Assembly: GCA_032622095.1 (NCBI GenBank)
Contig: CP136063.1
Span: 179,033,956 to 179,097,955, forward strand
Direction of reading: 5' to 3'
Length of the DNA stretch: 64,000 nucleotides
Source of the DNA: Siphonodentalium dalli
Lineage: Eukaryota; Mollusca; Scaphopoda; Gadilida; Siphonodentaliidae
Shown one piece after another: positions 31,956 through 46,900 of the stretch. Every line of letters begins with the position of its first letter. Within the stretch, counting starts at the first letter, position 1. The translations under genes and the position numbers were made by a program. The notes below the pieces were generated by a model, which was not told the DNA's origin, did no database searches, and saw nothing but the letters and a program-made list of their open reading frames with translations.

Positions 31956-34900
31956 CTGCAATTCACAATGGGAGAATGAAGTGATCACAGAAATAACACA
32001 CACTAACCTATTCCTTTATTACATATTATACAAGTGTGAATGCATCAATTTCACCTAGCGATGAATTATTTCTTAGTACATTGAATTTTCATCAGTATGA
32101 ATATTTCATTGCATGATTTTGTAAGCATGTGGAACAAAAAATTTATAAGTTAATTGTGATTCTCGACAACCAGTGTCATGACAAAAAAAAAACGTTAGCG
32201 CTGTTTCCAACAATCCTGTCTATGAGTAGTAACAAGACGATCGCCTTTAAATTATGCACATATCGTTTCCATGTTTTTAGTTTATTTTGAGGTATAGAAA
32301 TACTCCCATTTTCTTATTGTCTTCTGTCCTAATTTTCATCTCCGACTCAGGTGCATTTCATTTTCAAATTCCCAAATTTATCCTGATGGGGGCAAATTGA
32401 GAGTCGCCGAGGCCGGTTTGGAGTCTACACAACAGCATTATTTTTTTGACTAGCAGAAACCGGGATTATATGGATGAACCTGGCCAAAACGATTCAGCCA
32501 AATATTGTACTCAGTCAGTAAACATATACATGAGCTACTGACCTTTAAAAACTCAGCATCCTGTGAGAGGTGACCAGTCTTTCCAAATGCTATTAGTACA
32601 GGCATGTAAGCATCAACAAACAGACTGAAAAATAAGTTTCTATTTGACGCATTGGCTTATTTTAAGAATAAAGAAGTAAAATTCTGGCGAAAAAAATTAT
32701 TCGGACCTGACAATGACCAGCATGTTCTCAAAAACACATTCCAAATATCCAGAGATTCTTTTGAAGATTGCTGAATTTATCAATTATACAATTAAGCCAA
32801 ACAAAGGCACATAACTCCATGACCAAGTTCGAACTTGATCTGTATTTTCTGAACTGTAAACTAGTTATCAAATATCAAGAAATTCTGTTAAATATTGTTC
32901 AAATTATCACCCGGACAGCCCAAACATTAGTTATTTCTGAGTTGAAAGGGACAATGGTCAATGTTTCCAGTGTTCAGTCGACACTTATTACAAATTTGAT
33001 CAAATACCAGCAACATCCAAGAATCAAAAAATTATTTTTAGTTATTCCTACATTATTGTAAAGTATATGGCTTATATACATCATTGTTATTACTTATGGG
33101 AGAGTAGGGCCTTACCGGTATTAGCTTTCTCGGGCAAAATATTTGACATTCAAAATGATAAATATAAATTTGGCACTTAACAAGCTAATAAATAATTAAC
33201 GACTCCTTTATCAGAATATATTCTAGTTGAAGTATATGTAACCTAATTAACACATCTAAAATATATAAGTTAATCCATCAATTTCAGAACATCTGAAATG
33301 TTTGAACACGTGGAATGCCAATCATGGCATATTGCCCCCAACGCTCAGTTTAGAGAGTGAGCAATACTGAATATTTGTATGGATGGAAACATTTCTAAAT
33401 CAAAGAATTGGATAGTTTGTGGGTATCCTTTCTCTCAACCTGTGCTATCACCATGCCAAGGCACAACAAACTCCGATAATGAACACCCGAGTTACAAGGT
33501 GTGTTTTTTTTTCCGACAGACGGACGGCCAGAATGGAATTGGAATGGTCTACTATTCATTTGGAGAGAAGTTCAGGTAATAAATGCAGATGACAGACAGC
33601 AGTTCGGGGGGTTCGGGCCGGAAAAAAACTGCAGACACAGGGTGGAAAAAACTGTTTACTTCGGTTTGAGTACCCCCCCCCCACTGACCATTTGCCCCCC
33701 CCCCCCCCAGAAAAATAAAATCTACCCCAGCCGGACAACAACTCGGTTTGACCGGAAACCGAAAAAAACACCGGAGCATACAATTCACGAGAAGGTGCTT
33801 GATAACTTAGTTTAGATTATTATGACTAAAATGGTCATTGTCTACCAGTAGAACCCAGATTTGTACCTTGTGATGTCATGACATGTACAAACATGTATAT
33901 TGGTGATCGCAACGCTATGTATGCACTTTAAAAAATGACAACTAGTCATTACCTCGACTTTGAAAAAGATGCAAATGAGATGAGTGAGATACCAGCATAT
34001 AACTGTTTTCTGATACCATTGGAGGAGAAATAGTTCTGCAGTAAAAATTTGCCAGATAAGCGATCGCAGGGTAGAATTCTGCATTCGACTGGTAGACACT
34101 GACATAGTCGGCATTATTAAGAGGGTTAATGGGGTCAATATCACATGTAAACCAAGACAGTGGTTATCCAAAATTGTTTTATGTGGATGTACTACTCATG
34201 TATATATGATTTGGATATTAAGGTTAATCCATATTCTATAAAACGAGAGAAAATTGAAGTTGTGAGTCTGAAAATACATATTTGGAAAAAAATTACATGC
34301 AAATTTTTTCCGAATACCCCCCCCCCCCTAAATGAATAAGGACAAAATTTACGTGTAAATTTTTTACGCCTAGGTACCCCCCCACCCCCGGTACGTTGTG
34401 TCCCGCAGTTTTTTTCCGCCCCCCCCCCCCCCCCCCCCCCTCCCCCTGGATACTTCGTCTTTTAATGTTTGTATTCGCACCTGTTAGATGAATGTAGAAG
34501 ATGTGTCGTTAGCTCTGTGACTGGTGCTCTCCAGTGATCTTTCGTGAAGGTAACCAGTTTATCCACACAAATAGCATGGTTGTCCTCACACTTTTGATTA
34601 TCTCTGAGATCATATCTGGAATACAGAATAGTACACATAAGGGGTTATCTCAAAAATCTAATCGGTACCGATTGCCATTTACCGATCATATTCAAGCCTT
34701 CTGAATCGGGAAATAATCTGATAGCGTAATTACGTTAGAGCGTCATGTATTGTAAAATTGGTACTGATTCTACCGATCGATGTCCCAGAGTGAATGCCGA
34801 AGTCAGTAAGACAATCGGTGAAATCGGTATTTAACCTTTGATTTTTGTTGTATGAAAGAGTGAACGCCTCAGTCGGTAAGAAACTTGGTGAAATCGGTAA

Positions 34901-37900
34901 TAATTGTAGTAAATTACGCACGCATCTTCTAAATAAGGACATGATGCAACAGTATCTTATCTCATTAGCATTATGAAGAACAGATAGTTTGTTTACAATT
35001 ATATCACCATTTCCTTCTTTCTTATTATACATCCCTCGCGATTTACTTTTAAGGTTATTATAATTCCTGTGAAGGATCAATAATGTAGTGCAGTTTGCTC
35101 CTGTTTTCTTCAACAGAACCGGCTTGATGGAGGTATAAGTGACTTGTCATTGGTACTAACACATGTGGGCTTTGTCGCACGTCAATCAAAACAGTATTAT
35201 TAATGAGCTGTCGCGAGCTGGGAATTCCCCGTTCATCACTGAAATCAATGTAAGCACCGGTGTCTTTAGACCTAGACAATTGTAATTCGATCTTGGTCTA
35301 GCTTGAGTTACACTGGTTTTTGCTTACCTATGGATGGTATGGAACATGTGTATTTCATCATTAGTTTCAGCTTCAAATGTAGATTTCAGATCGACACTTA
35401 GCTTCATAATGCTTTGTTTTACTCCATCTCTCCTGGAAAATGTAATCTGCAAAACAAATAGCCAAAGTTAATTAACCCATTCATGGGTCCATGCACTGAG
35501 TGGGCCCTATCCCTTGAATTCACAGGATAATTTCTGCTATATTATAGCCACCTATATGCCTGATGTTAGTAATGTTGAAAATGCATTATCTAACTGAAAC
35601 TTCATGTTGATGTTCCTGGTAGAGTTCTGATCATTATAAGATAGGTAAGTATTGTCAAGCGATCACTCCTTAGTAATGGTTGCTATGTAACTACCCGGTA
35701 TTCAAAGAAACTGACAATATTGATTACGACATTTATTCATGTTATTTCACTTCAATAATGCACCCAGGGCCGATAAGGTTCGAGGTGATTTATGTGATTG
35801 TCCAATCTATTTCATCCGGCAGACATTCTGGGTTTCGGTATGATCCATTCCATATCAGCTGAACTTAAAATCTGCATTTTACATCCGCCCGGAATGCTGC
35901 TTCCTTCCGTCGACATGAATTGTAAGTCACCGCAAATTCTACATGTCACGATCCCTCCCTCCCCTTTGGAGCTCCATGCCCCACCTTGTTTGGCGTCGCG
36001 GAGTGGTGAGCCATCTTCATTGTTGTGTGATGCCATGTTTTGTGTCTATGGCCTTGCTTGTTTGCCTCTCGTTGCTGCTGTTCTTTATATTTCAGGTGCT
36101 GCGTCATCAGTGCCATTGGTCCAGCTTTGGTGCGTCCTGCAGTGGTAACATTTGTGTTACCCGCCCGTTCGGTCACTGGTCGGCTTATTCCATCATGCTC
36201 TTTGCCAGAGTGTGATCTCACCAGGCAGGTGCTTAGCCACAGGGAGTTGGGCTTTCCAGTGGTCTCTCCTGCCTTACCCGCATTGCTCTCATTGGGCCTC
36301 TCCCTGTTGGCCATGTGTGCTTAATGCTTAGTGGCGCCTCACAGCACTTCTTAGGCATTTGCTCTGAATCGCACCGTATCTCGTTGGGCCATTCTCATAA
36401 TGCCATGCGCTGTACAGCAGTATTTCTTCAGCATTTCTCTGCATCGGCTTCTCGTCAGAGCTGAGGCTCTGCTATAAATTGGCTAAGTGTGATTGGGCTA
36501 TCTACAGGAAAAGCTTGTTAATAATGTTGCATTGAAGCTGAGATCATACCCCACTCATGTGTTGTCGCTTAAATATCCCATGTGGTCTATGTAGTGCATA
36601 GACAATTGATACAGTAGTGGCAGGGCTGTCACTGGTGGGGGGTGGGGTGTCTTGGATCTGAGTAATCACATAAATGCATTTTATTCGGTGGGCGGTCATC
36701 AAAATCATGCAAATTCTCAGTGTAAAATGCTTTTTTATAAACAATGAGACTTTGGGTGCGAGTAATGATATTCATTTATCATGTTTTGCTGCAAAACACT
36801 AGGTGCAATTGGTGTTTAAAATGAGAAATCTGCAAAATGAGTGTTTGGTGAGGCTAGCCACATGATGGTCAAAAGGGCCAATGAACGCTTTCTTTCACCT
36901 CCAACAACAAAATCTGCACAGAAAAGCGAGGTTTTTATTCCTGACCACGCTCCCTATAAACTAGCTAAATTGTTGCCATAAATGCCAAGATTGGCAATTA
37001 ATCTAAGAAAATTGTCCATGTAACATAATTCACGCGAGAATGGCATTTAAATGACTTTTAAAAATTTTAAACTGCCAAGCTTGTCTTTTAGCCGATGAAA
37101 ATTCTATTCCTCTATGAATTTGCCTCGGCTCAACTGATAGCCAATTGATGGTAATTAAGAGAGCTAAAACAGGCAGATAAATCCATATACAGTAATCCTC
37201 TAAATAATCGACTCCTTAACACATCAGAATTATGGGTAATTTTTCAGGATTTAGTCGGAAATATGGCTTGTTGTCATTCACCGGAAAGCTCTCACTGAGA
37301 GCTTTCCGATGAATGCAACAAGCCATATTTCCGACTAAATCCTGAACAATTACCCATAATTCTACTTTGGTAAAGGAGTTGATTATTGAGAGCATTACTG
37401 TACACTCTTTATAATACCTCAGACACAATGAAGTCTCTGTTTCTGTCATCGTACTCTGTTGGTGGAATTTCTCTGCTGTAGGTTGTATGACACTCCACTA
37501 AATCAAAAAGCTTCTCACATATTATGTGGTAACAGTTGTAGGGGAAATAGCCTCCTCTATCAGGTGTGGCACGAAGATATGCAGACTCTCGTGGAATCAG
37601 CGTGGCAATTAGATAAACATTGTTGTGCTGCAAGACAGAAAATATAGCTTTGAAGAGAGTAGATTAAAAAGGCACTCTATTCGGCCTTTAACAATGTACA
37701 ATACAAATTTATTACATATCTAGAGGTTTATATATGTCATATTATGACATGTAATCAAGCAGTCTATGTCAGGGAAGCCAAAAGACAGATTAGTAACAGA
37801 TTTTCTGAAAATTTACAGGACATCTGATTAAATAGATAAAACCCATGAATACACATTTCAAATTACCAGAACATTCCATTTTAAACTAGAGGTGTGACTG

Positions 37901-40900
37901 TCCCAATGGGACTAAGGTTACCCCCCGTGTAAGATGTTTAACATGTCAGTAAACATTTAGTTAAAATAATAAAATAACAGTTCCCATTGCAGGTGCACAA
38001 CCCTAACTCTAATCTTAAACCTATTGACCGAAAAATGTAGGAATAAAAGCTCGGACAAAATTATGCATGTTGCGAAAATGTTCTAAGTCGAAGAAGGGGA
38101 ATAACTCCACAAAATAAAAGTCGGACAGATGTCATAATCGCAGGTGCACAGGTTCTAATGGTACTAAATATCAGTGCCAAGATTAAAAGACATTGACCTA
38201 AAAATGTAGGAATAAAAGCTCAGACAAAATTATGCAAGTTGCAAACAAAAATTCTAAGTCGAAAAAAAGTCTGACAGACGTCATAATCGCAGGTGCACAG
38301 GTTCCCATGGTGGTTGATGTCTGTGCCATGTTTCAAGAAAAATTATCATAAAACGACTGAGAAAAACAGACGACGGACGGACGACAGACGGACGACTGAC
38401 GGACAAGCTGATTCCAGTATGATATTTTTAAAAATATAATATATATTTCCTTAAAGAAAACCTGAACACTGAACTATATGGATAGATGTCCTGCGTTTGT
38501 AAACCATAGCAGAAAAGGGGTTAACTTTTTGGTCGCCTACGGTCACTCACGGTCTTCACTCTTCAGTGGCTTGCCTCGGAATCAGTCACGCATGCACAGT
38601 CCCAATATAATTCACTGTACAGATTGAATTAGCCAGTTTATTTTCAACTCAATCAGAAGATTGGCGAGTCGCGGGGTTGGGAATGGCACCGCCATGGGAG
38701 GGCCCTATGATAGTTCAGTGTTCAGGCTTTCTTTAAGGAAATATATATTATATTTTTAAAAATATCATATTTCCGCCAAAGGAAGCCCTCACACTGAACT
38801 ATATGGATTAGAATGCAAGCCCAGGAGGAGGCACGAGCAATAAAGTTAATAGCCAAATTTTGAGTAAAGGTACTCTTCTAAAACAGATTGTACCATATAT
38901 GAACACTTTAATGAATCTGTTAGGATTATTTACGTGAAATAACTCATATAGTTAGAGTGCTATATTGCTCAAATGTGTACCGCCCCCCTTGTTTTGAAAC
39001 AAACATCCCATGAGGTGCCATCCAATGCATAGTTGCGAGCGAACCGAGCAAGTATAACGGAAGAAGAAACTCTTCGTTCTTCTCTGTGTCGTCTTCTTCA
39101 GCTGTCTGTTCTAAGGTCCCACCCGTCAAGGTCCCATGATGCAGGATCATGAAGGAAGGAGACTAACTCACTCTCCACCTTAGCGACAGAACGACCTGCA
39201 CAGACGGAGGCCCACTCCGACGATGGCGAGACAACCAAAGTTAACTAACTGCTATTCGCCAAAGAAAAAGCCAGAGAACCTGATGCCAAATTTGTGGCAC
39301 AGGGATTGAGTTGAGAACCCATTAGGCCAAACAGGTTGTACAACGATAATGGAGTCAAGCCATCTGAACAGAGGGAGCCCCCACCACCGCATCTTGCAAG
39401 GTGGTCATGCCCCCTGTCGTTCTTAGAACAGCTTCCTTGTTTTTCTTCTACTGATCACATGTCTCTGAGGTACCTATGCATCACAAGATATCCGACAGAA
39501 ATCCTGTGATACAAATCTTACGCGTATATAAATATATAACAAGAGCTACGCTGGGCGTGCAATATACGCCCTCTCTTGGGTCGGCGGAAACTGGTAAAAA
39601 GGGGCATAACTCTGGTAAAAAGTGGCGGACGGAACTCAAATTTGAACTTGACCTGTGTTTTGGTGGGAGAAAGTAATATACCAAATTATCATTGAATCCA
39701 ATAAGCTCTAGTAAAGTTATCATCCGGACAACAAATTTCAGGGATTTTCTAAGTCAAATTACGTCAAATAAGGGGCATAACTCCGGTGAAAATTGGCGGA
39801 CGGAACCCAAATTAGAACTTGAGCTGTCTTTTCTCCTAATAAACCCACATACCAAACTTGATTGAAATCGGTTCACTCTAACTAAAGTTATCATCCGGAC
39901 AACAAATTTCAGGGATTTTCTAAGTCAAATTACGTCAAAAAAGGGGCCATAACTCTCGCAAAAATTATCGGATTAAAACGAAATTCGAAAAGGGGCATAA
40001 CTCTGCCAAAAATGGTCGGACAGAACCCAAGTTCGAACTTGACCTGTGTTTTGGTGGGAGAAAGTAATATACCAAATTTGGATTCATTCCGATAAACTAT
40101 ACTAAAGTTATCATCCGGACAACAAATTTCAAGGATTTTCCAAGTCAAAAAACGTTAAATAAGGGGCATAACTCCGGTGAAAATTGGCGGGCGGAACCCA
40201 AATTCGAACTTGAACTTACTTTTCGGCTAATAAACCCACATACCAAATTTTACTAATTTTGGTTCACTCTAACTAAAGTTATCATCCGGACAACAGGTTA
40301 ACGGACGGACGGACGGACGGACGGACGGACGGACGGACGGACGCCCGGACGGACAGACCAATACTATAATACGGCCTTTTTTTCAAAAGGGCGTATAAAA
40401 ATGATATAAAAAATATATATCAAGGTGATCTATAAGTCAGCAATGAGATCATTGCAGAAGGCCCTTTGGCTCTTTGACAACTGAAATCAGTTCAAATGAT
40501 GTACAATGTAATCAGATGATAACCACGGGAAAATTGTCACCATACGGAATATTCAGTTCTGAGCCTCTGCCCAGAACATCATGTCACTTTCCCCCCCAAA
40601 CATGCAGCAGAACGACCTAGGTGTGTGATAGGTATGTTAGTGTGAGGCATGCAGCAAACTAGGGGAAGACCCCCTCTAAAATGGCTCGCTGATTAAGGAA
40701 ACAAATGAAATTATCATCCTCCTAGTAAAGGACACACATCCCTTTTTAATGTTGTTACTTATTGAATTTTAAGAGCCATGATAGAGAGGAGCTCCCCCGA
40801 CCTAAGTGGTCCTGTTGAAGGCATGTTTAAGGAAATAGGACAAATCCAGCATAGACCGAAGCGAGCAGAGTTGTCAGCTTGTTTTAAGGCCCTTATGATT

Positions 40901-43900
40901 GGGCGGCTGGTGCCATGTGGTTGGGATCCCCTCATATGGGTTGGTCCCTGCCTGCAAGGAAAGGTCTGATGGCTAGTCAATGAGCTTCCTCGAAAGCTGA
41001 GCTGGACAGCGCAAACGTCTTTGCCTGTTTTATTGTCGAATGTTGATAGGACAAATCCGGCATATACCGAAGCGCGCAGAGTTGGCAGGATGGTTTCAGG
41101 CCCTTTTGATCGGGTGTCTGGTGCCATGGGGTTGGGATCCACTCGGACTGGGTGGTCCCCTGCCTGCAAGGAAAGGTCTATAACGCTAGTCAATGAGCTT
41201 CCTAGAAAGCTGAGCTGGACAGTGCAAACGTCTTTGCCCGCGTTATTGTCTATAGGCGTGCAGTGCCCTGTTAATTTTATTACCATGTGCCAGATAATCA
41301 AATTGATATTGGTAATAGGAGTATGAAGAGCCATGAGATGTACTCTTGTGTCTGTAATAAACGTACATGCACGTTTATTAAAATTTGGAAGATTTTCCAC
41401 CCTGCACAAGGCTTATTCCAGTCTGTTAATTGTGTGCATTTTTGGAAGACATGTCTTGACAGGCCGATTTTGCCCCCCCCCCCCCCCCCCCCCCCCCCCA
41501 CTTCAAATCTTAAGAGGGTGTTTATAAATTCCGAGTAAATGTCAGTATACTGTAACAATATATTGATATTGCACCACGTATCAGGTTTTAACGATTGCTG
41601 TTATATTATTAACTCACAATAGGCCATGCCAAATAGTTTATTGGTAAATAGAATAATAAATTTGTTTCGCTCTGTACTTATATTCCAGTCTGCACTTGTA
41701 TTACATTAGGTCGGATTTTCAACCCTGTACTTATATTCCAGACTGCACTTTTATTCCGGACACGAGAGTACTCTGTCGGTCAGGCCATTGGCAGGGTCGT
41801 TGTGGCACGTGACAAGAGGAATGCTTTCCATGTAAATGTGCTTCATTCATGTGTGAAGTCTATTGACCAGTGTGTCAGTCGCGGGTCGTGTACCTTACCT
41901 ATGAAATGTATATCACAGGTAAGATAGATCGAGTTCTCGATGCATTTTGAAGACGGTGGTACGAGTGCGCAGGGCGTGCCAGGAGGGCTTGAGAGTTCAT
42001 AGTTCAGTAGGAAGAAGCCTATAGATGAGATAATCCGTGGATAGGAAATCACGATCCGCAGCTTCTGCCTTACCGATGCCAGACTGTGACGACCGAAAAG
42101 ACCCACAGTCTGACGTATTGTGCGCAGACGGGTCGTCATCGAAAGCCTCAGACGCCTTGGGGTGTAAGGATAGCATGTCGCTCCCTGCCCTAGCGTCGGA
42201 ACGACCTGCAATGTCCATAATGGACGACAAAACACTAGAGGGAGGCCCATTCCGGCGATGGCTCAATCGAGGTGTAAATACCTCCCATGGAATTTTTAAA
42301 CTACGGCCAACTGCTTGAGCAAAAGGCTGATAAACTGAGTTCCAATTTTGGAGTCCAGTGTCGAAATGAAGAATGGTTTCTTCTGATAACCGGAAGGAGG
42401 TGGAGCCATCGGACCGGGGTGAGCCCACCCCCAAATGCAGGTGGTCCCGACCAAGCTGAATGTCCTGTCCAAGCAGAACGATGGGTAGAGGCCATTGCAG
42501 CAGAAACCCCAAGACGGCTGAGAGGCAGGCAAGGCCGTGTCTTTAGAGAGATCGTGACCAGGGGGACCGGACTTGCTACCTCATGGGTAGGGCCACTGCC
42601 CTATGCCGAAGTCGCTGTAGGCCGCCCAGCCGGTGTCGTTACGTTCGCACTCGATTTGGCAACTTCAGCACACAGAACCGCTCGCGCCGGTGTGGGACTA
42701 AATGTCCTGGGGGGTCCCAAGTACCCCGGCATCGCCACCGGTCGCCTCCCCACTAATTGATTGAATGACGAGGCATAATCGGGGGAGCGTGAACTGTTCC
42801 TGCCCGAGAAGAGATCCGACCGAGAAATACTACCTGGGAAGGATCCAGAGATGGTGCAAATAAAGGCTCTATATCTTATCCGATTTTCATGTTTAGTTGT
42901 TGAATTATAGAAAATTTCGTTGAAATAATGGAGAACCAACTTGAATAATTACTATCCCCAGGGTCTCCAGAGTTTGAGCGCCCAAACCTGTAACAGGTAG
43001 AAAAACATCCCTGGATCCTTCTCAGAAATTTACAAGCCCACCGGTTCAGACCGGCTTGCTGAACCGGCTGGTGTATAATCGCAGCTATTGTTCATTAGAC
43101 CTATATACAAGGTAGCTATTAATCGACATACATCTATGACATGGCTGAGATTTTATTCGTAGCACTACGGTACTACTGTCATATGAAGTTATTGTTATGC
43201 ATGTGACATTGATAAACCAAGATCTAATCAACTGTCACTGTCAGTATTCTTGTGTAGATTGTAATCAACTTCAAGGTCAAACGTGATTAACACATCTGGA
43301 TCATTTGTATTGAAACATAAAACAACATAGTATTATGTGAAAGCACGTTGTTCATAACATGACGAGAAATAGCGTCAGTAGCGATGGAATTATTGCTAAA
43401 TAAATTTCCACGCATTAAAACGTCAAAATAATTCCCACGAAATTAGGATACTTCCGGCGGCGAATCACGTGGCATTTTTGATATCTGACAAATTCTATCA
43501 TACCTTATAGGTGCTATAATAATTCCATAGATGTATTTCTCACAATAATCTGTGCGCCTCGTAAGGCCTTGAAATGGCGACTAATTATGGCGAAATGTTG
43601 ATTTTCATATTCGATAAATTGTTTTTAAGTTCGCCGCCTGTTCGAAAAACACGAACCATTATATGTTTGAAACGAAACAGTCCGTGAATTCGAAACGATA
43701 ATTATAAAAACGAACGCGTAGGCGACCAGTAATTATTGTATCGATAAATTGAATTTGTCGCTATTGTTAAACGACAAATTCGGAAAAATACTCCCTTAGA
43801 TCCGTTCGGTTGGTAGCAGAAAAATAAACTGGCTAATTCAATCTGTACAGTGAATTATATTGGGACTGCGCATGCGTGACTGATTCCGAGGCAAGCCACT

Positions 43901-46900
43901 GAAGAGTGAAGACTGTGAGTGACCGTAGGCGACCAAAAAGTTAACCCCTTTTCTGCTATGGTTTACAAACGCAGGACATCTATCCATATAGTTCAGTGTG
44001 AGGGCTTCCTTTGGCGGAAATATACCCCCCCACAACTTTGTTGCGGGGGGGGGGGGGGTATAATTATATTTTGGTACTAGTTTTATGTGTTGGGGGGGGG
44101 GGGGGGTCAAAGCGATAGCGGTTGGTAGAAGAAGACTGCTGGGTGAATTCTAAAGTAAGCAACCCGGACAATTTGTGTTAATATGATGTACGTCACCACT
44201 GACGTAAGCCGATACAACTCACTTCCTGTAATGTTCTTAATTTTGCAGTCAATTATTGTCTACATATGAGCATCAACAAATATAATAAGGCATCCATAAA
44301 CAACATGGACATGTTTCAATTCTTATAGCATTGAAATTTCAGACATTATATCATTGGAATTTTAGTCAAACATAGTTGGTTTATTGGGTTCTATGGTCGC
44401 TTCTGCGGCCAAGCAATATCACAAAAATGTCAGCTTTTTGTGGAGAAAAGAACGTGCAGAGCATTAATCTCACTAGGAAATCACTCTGCTGCAAACAGAA
44501 ACCACCGATCTCTAGTAAGCAACTAATTTGTCCAGATACATAACTCAGGTTATCTTATCTTTGTCTGGATCCCAAATCATAACACAAAATGTGAGAAAAT
44601 AGACCAATTACAGTAATGCCCTAAATAATCGACTCCTTAACCACAGTGAGAGCATTCCAATGAATGGCAACAAGCCATATTTTCGACTAAATCCTGAAAA
44701 ATTACCCATAATTCTGCTGTGGTTAAGGAGTAGACTATTTAGGGCATTAATGTCAGACTTGAATATTATAGGAATTATAACACTCTCTTTCAAAGAAATT
44801 TTCGGCCTCATGGTCTTCATCAGCTTTATCATTAACACAAATTTGAGAGTTATTGTTATTCATTGTCTAGCTATGTTCACGATGTCCTCCTAAAATTTAT
44901 CCACCGCTCACTACCTCTATTGCCTACATAAAGCCTGCCTAATAAATGTTATGTTTAGTATGTCAATATAGCTTTATTAGGTCAATGTAGCTTTATTAGG
45001 TTAGTACTACTTTCATGAAGTAAATGCATATGCAAATTGTGCAGGTAACTAGGGACGTCAACCAACCTAAATGATGTCATTGTGATTTTGGGATGTTTAT
45101 ATCGTCCATAATTCACTGCAATTCATACAAAATTAATAAACGGGTATGTGTTTTCGCTCTAAAACATCTATAAACCATTAGAGCAAGGCCAGATTAGAAT
45201 AACTATAAAAAAAAAACAACAAACTATTTTGCTCCAAGCTGCACTCCGGTTTTTGCACGTCATGAATGCTAATTAGTTTGCTTGACCTAATAAATGTAAG
45301 AGCATCATCGAAGTAATGAATGTAAAACTGAGGAAAATGACAGATTAACTTCACAAAAGGCAAATTTTGTGCAATGAAAAAACAAAATATGTAGCTAATG
45401 TCGTTACTTGAACTGTTTATGTCCACTCGGGGGATTTGGCATCTATTGGACTCGGCAGAACCTCGTCAAATGATGCTCAAATCCCCCTCACGGACATAAA
45501 CAGTTTAAGCGATGACACTAGCTACATATTCTGTATGTAACCAACTGATTATACATAAAGCTGACGAAGGCCATGAGGCTGTTAATTCTTGCAAATAGAG
45601 TGTTATAATTCCTTCAACACAGAAAAGGTCCCTTTCTATCACACTGCATACCTGCAAACCAAACCTGCATACCATATTTCATCGAGATCCAATATTCCAT
45701 GGTTGAGATATATGAGCAGACAGATGAAAATTCAATATTTCAGATAAACAAAGAGGGATAACTCTTGGACTGGAAAATGTGAACACCGTCAATGAAACCT
45801 CTTATAAAAGCCCTCCTGATGCCAAACCTGCATACCAAATTTCATCGAGATCTGATAACCCATTGTTGAGATATATGAGCGGACGCACGCATGCATAAAC
45901 AGACGCACTTACAGATGGATGGACACATGTAGCCAGTATACCCCCCATCTTTTGGATGGGGGTATAATGAGAATCCTGTCATTCCATAAAACAATTCAAC
46001 CGAGTTTCAGTGAAATAAATCTCCTAGAACTAGATTCTTTAGCATAGTTATTATTTGGCCTCTAATTGGCACCCTCTAGCATATCAGTAATATTTCTAGT
46101 TTGAGTCCAATTGATCCATAAGTCTTGGAGATTTTAATTACAAAACAATTTGACACACCTACCACTGGTAGTTGATGAGCAAAATAATAATTTCTATTAA
46201 CACTATTATACCTGTAGACACTCACAGATTTTGATAAATTGGGTTCTAAGAATTTGTTGTGTGTCACAAATCTTCCACCAATATCTGAGAACCAAGACAT
46301 AATGTGATCCACCTGAAATGACAAAAAAAAGTTGAAAGACCCTGATAAAAGTTTTTCATATGCTGGAACCAGTGAAATTACCAAGAATAAAATCCTAATA
46401 GTATGGGCCAAAATAACATTTGTGGTTAGCGTCAACAAATTCAACCTCTGGGAACCTCATTCTGCTTATGCCTCAATTGCTATGGGAGACCTAGGATCAG
46501 ATTGAATTTCCCCAGTTGAAGTTGGTGATCGATGATCACCCATTAGTCACCTTGATTATGCATTTTATCTACAAATTAGGAGATATATAAACTTCCCAGA
46601 AGGGAAAATGTAACTAAAAACAATGTTAATTTTGGGCCTAAGCAAATGACACACTAATTGCTGGCTTAGTGATTGAGTGTCCTACCAACCTATTTAAGAT
46701 GATGTTGAGGCGACAAATTTTTCCACTTTCACCAAAGTCGCAGTTCTCACAGCTGAAAATTCAATAGACTTTGACTCTGAACTGAAGTCATAGGAAACAA
46801 ACCTCTTTTTCTGAACTATAGGTCTGTTGAAATTCAGAGGGAGATGATTCATCAGTAAGAAATAGGTAGCATGTTTTTGAGAAAAAAATATTTCTAAAAA

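Larger units (their letters stand above)
38421..44024. mobile_element. Element G1: 5.6-kb element with inverted ends, class unknown
   Basis: A ~170-bp sequence with 'gtcctgcgtttgtaaaccat', 'gaaaaggggttaactttttg' and 'cagtcacgcatgc' at 38,470-38,645 is repeated inverted at 43,822-43,996. The outer right end 'atatttccgccaaaggaagc' (inverted) also occurs at the left at 38,766. Left flank 'ccagtat' and right flank 'acccccc' rejoin to the uninterrupted repeat seen near 13,826, which fixes both ends. A 4.8-kb relative is at 49,087-53,905. No transposase, integrase, tyrosine recombinase or RT was recognised. The interior has a GC-richer gag-like block twice (39,020-39,430 and 41,880-42,850), a family J repeat and a tandem duplication. 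Confidence 0.7.

Noticed and set aside
35812-36324. Overlapping ORFs on both strands in a GC-richer block
   Set aside because: No domain recognised and no element ends; reported only as an ORF-dense block.
41287-41558. Polyproline and polyglycine ORFs
   Set aside because: They come from the 27-nt C tract; nothing conserved on either side.
42296-42532. Minus-strand ORFs opposite the gag-like block of G1
   Set aside because: They change frame between G1 and G2 and carry no recognisable motif, so they are probably shadows.
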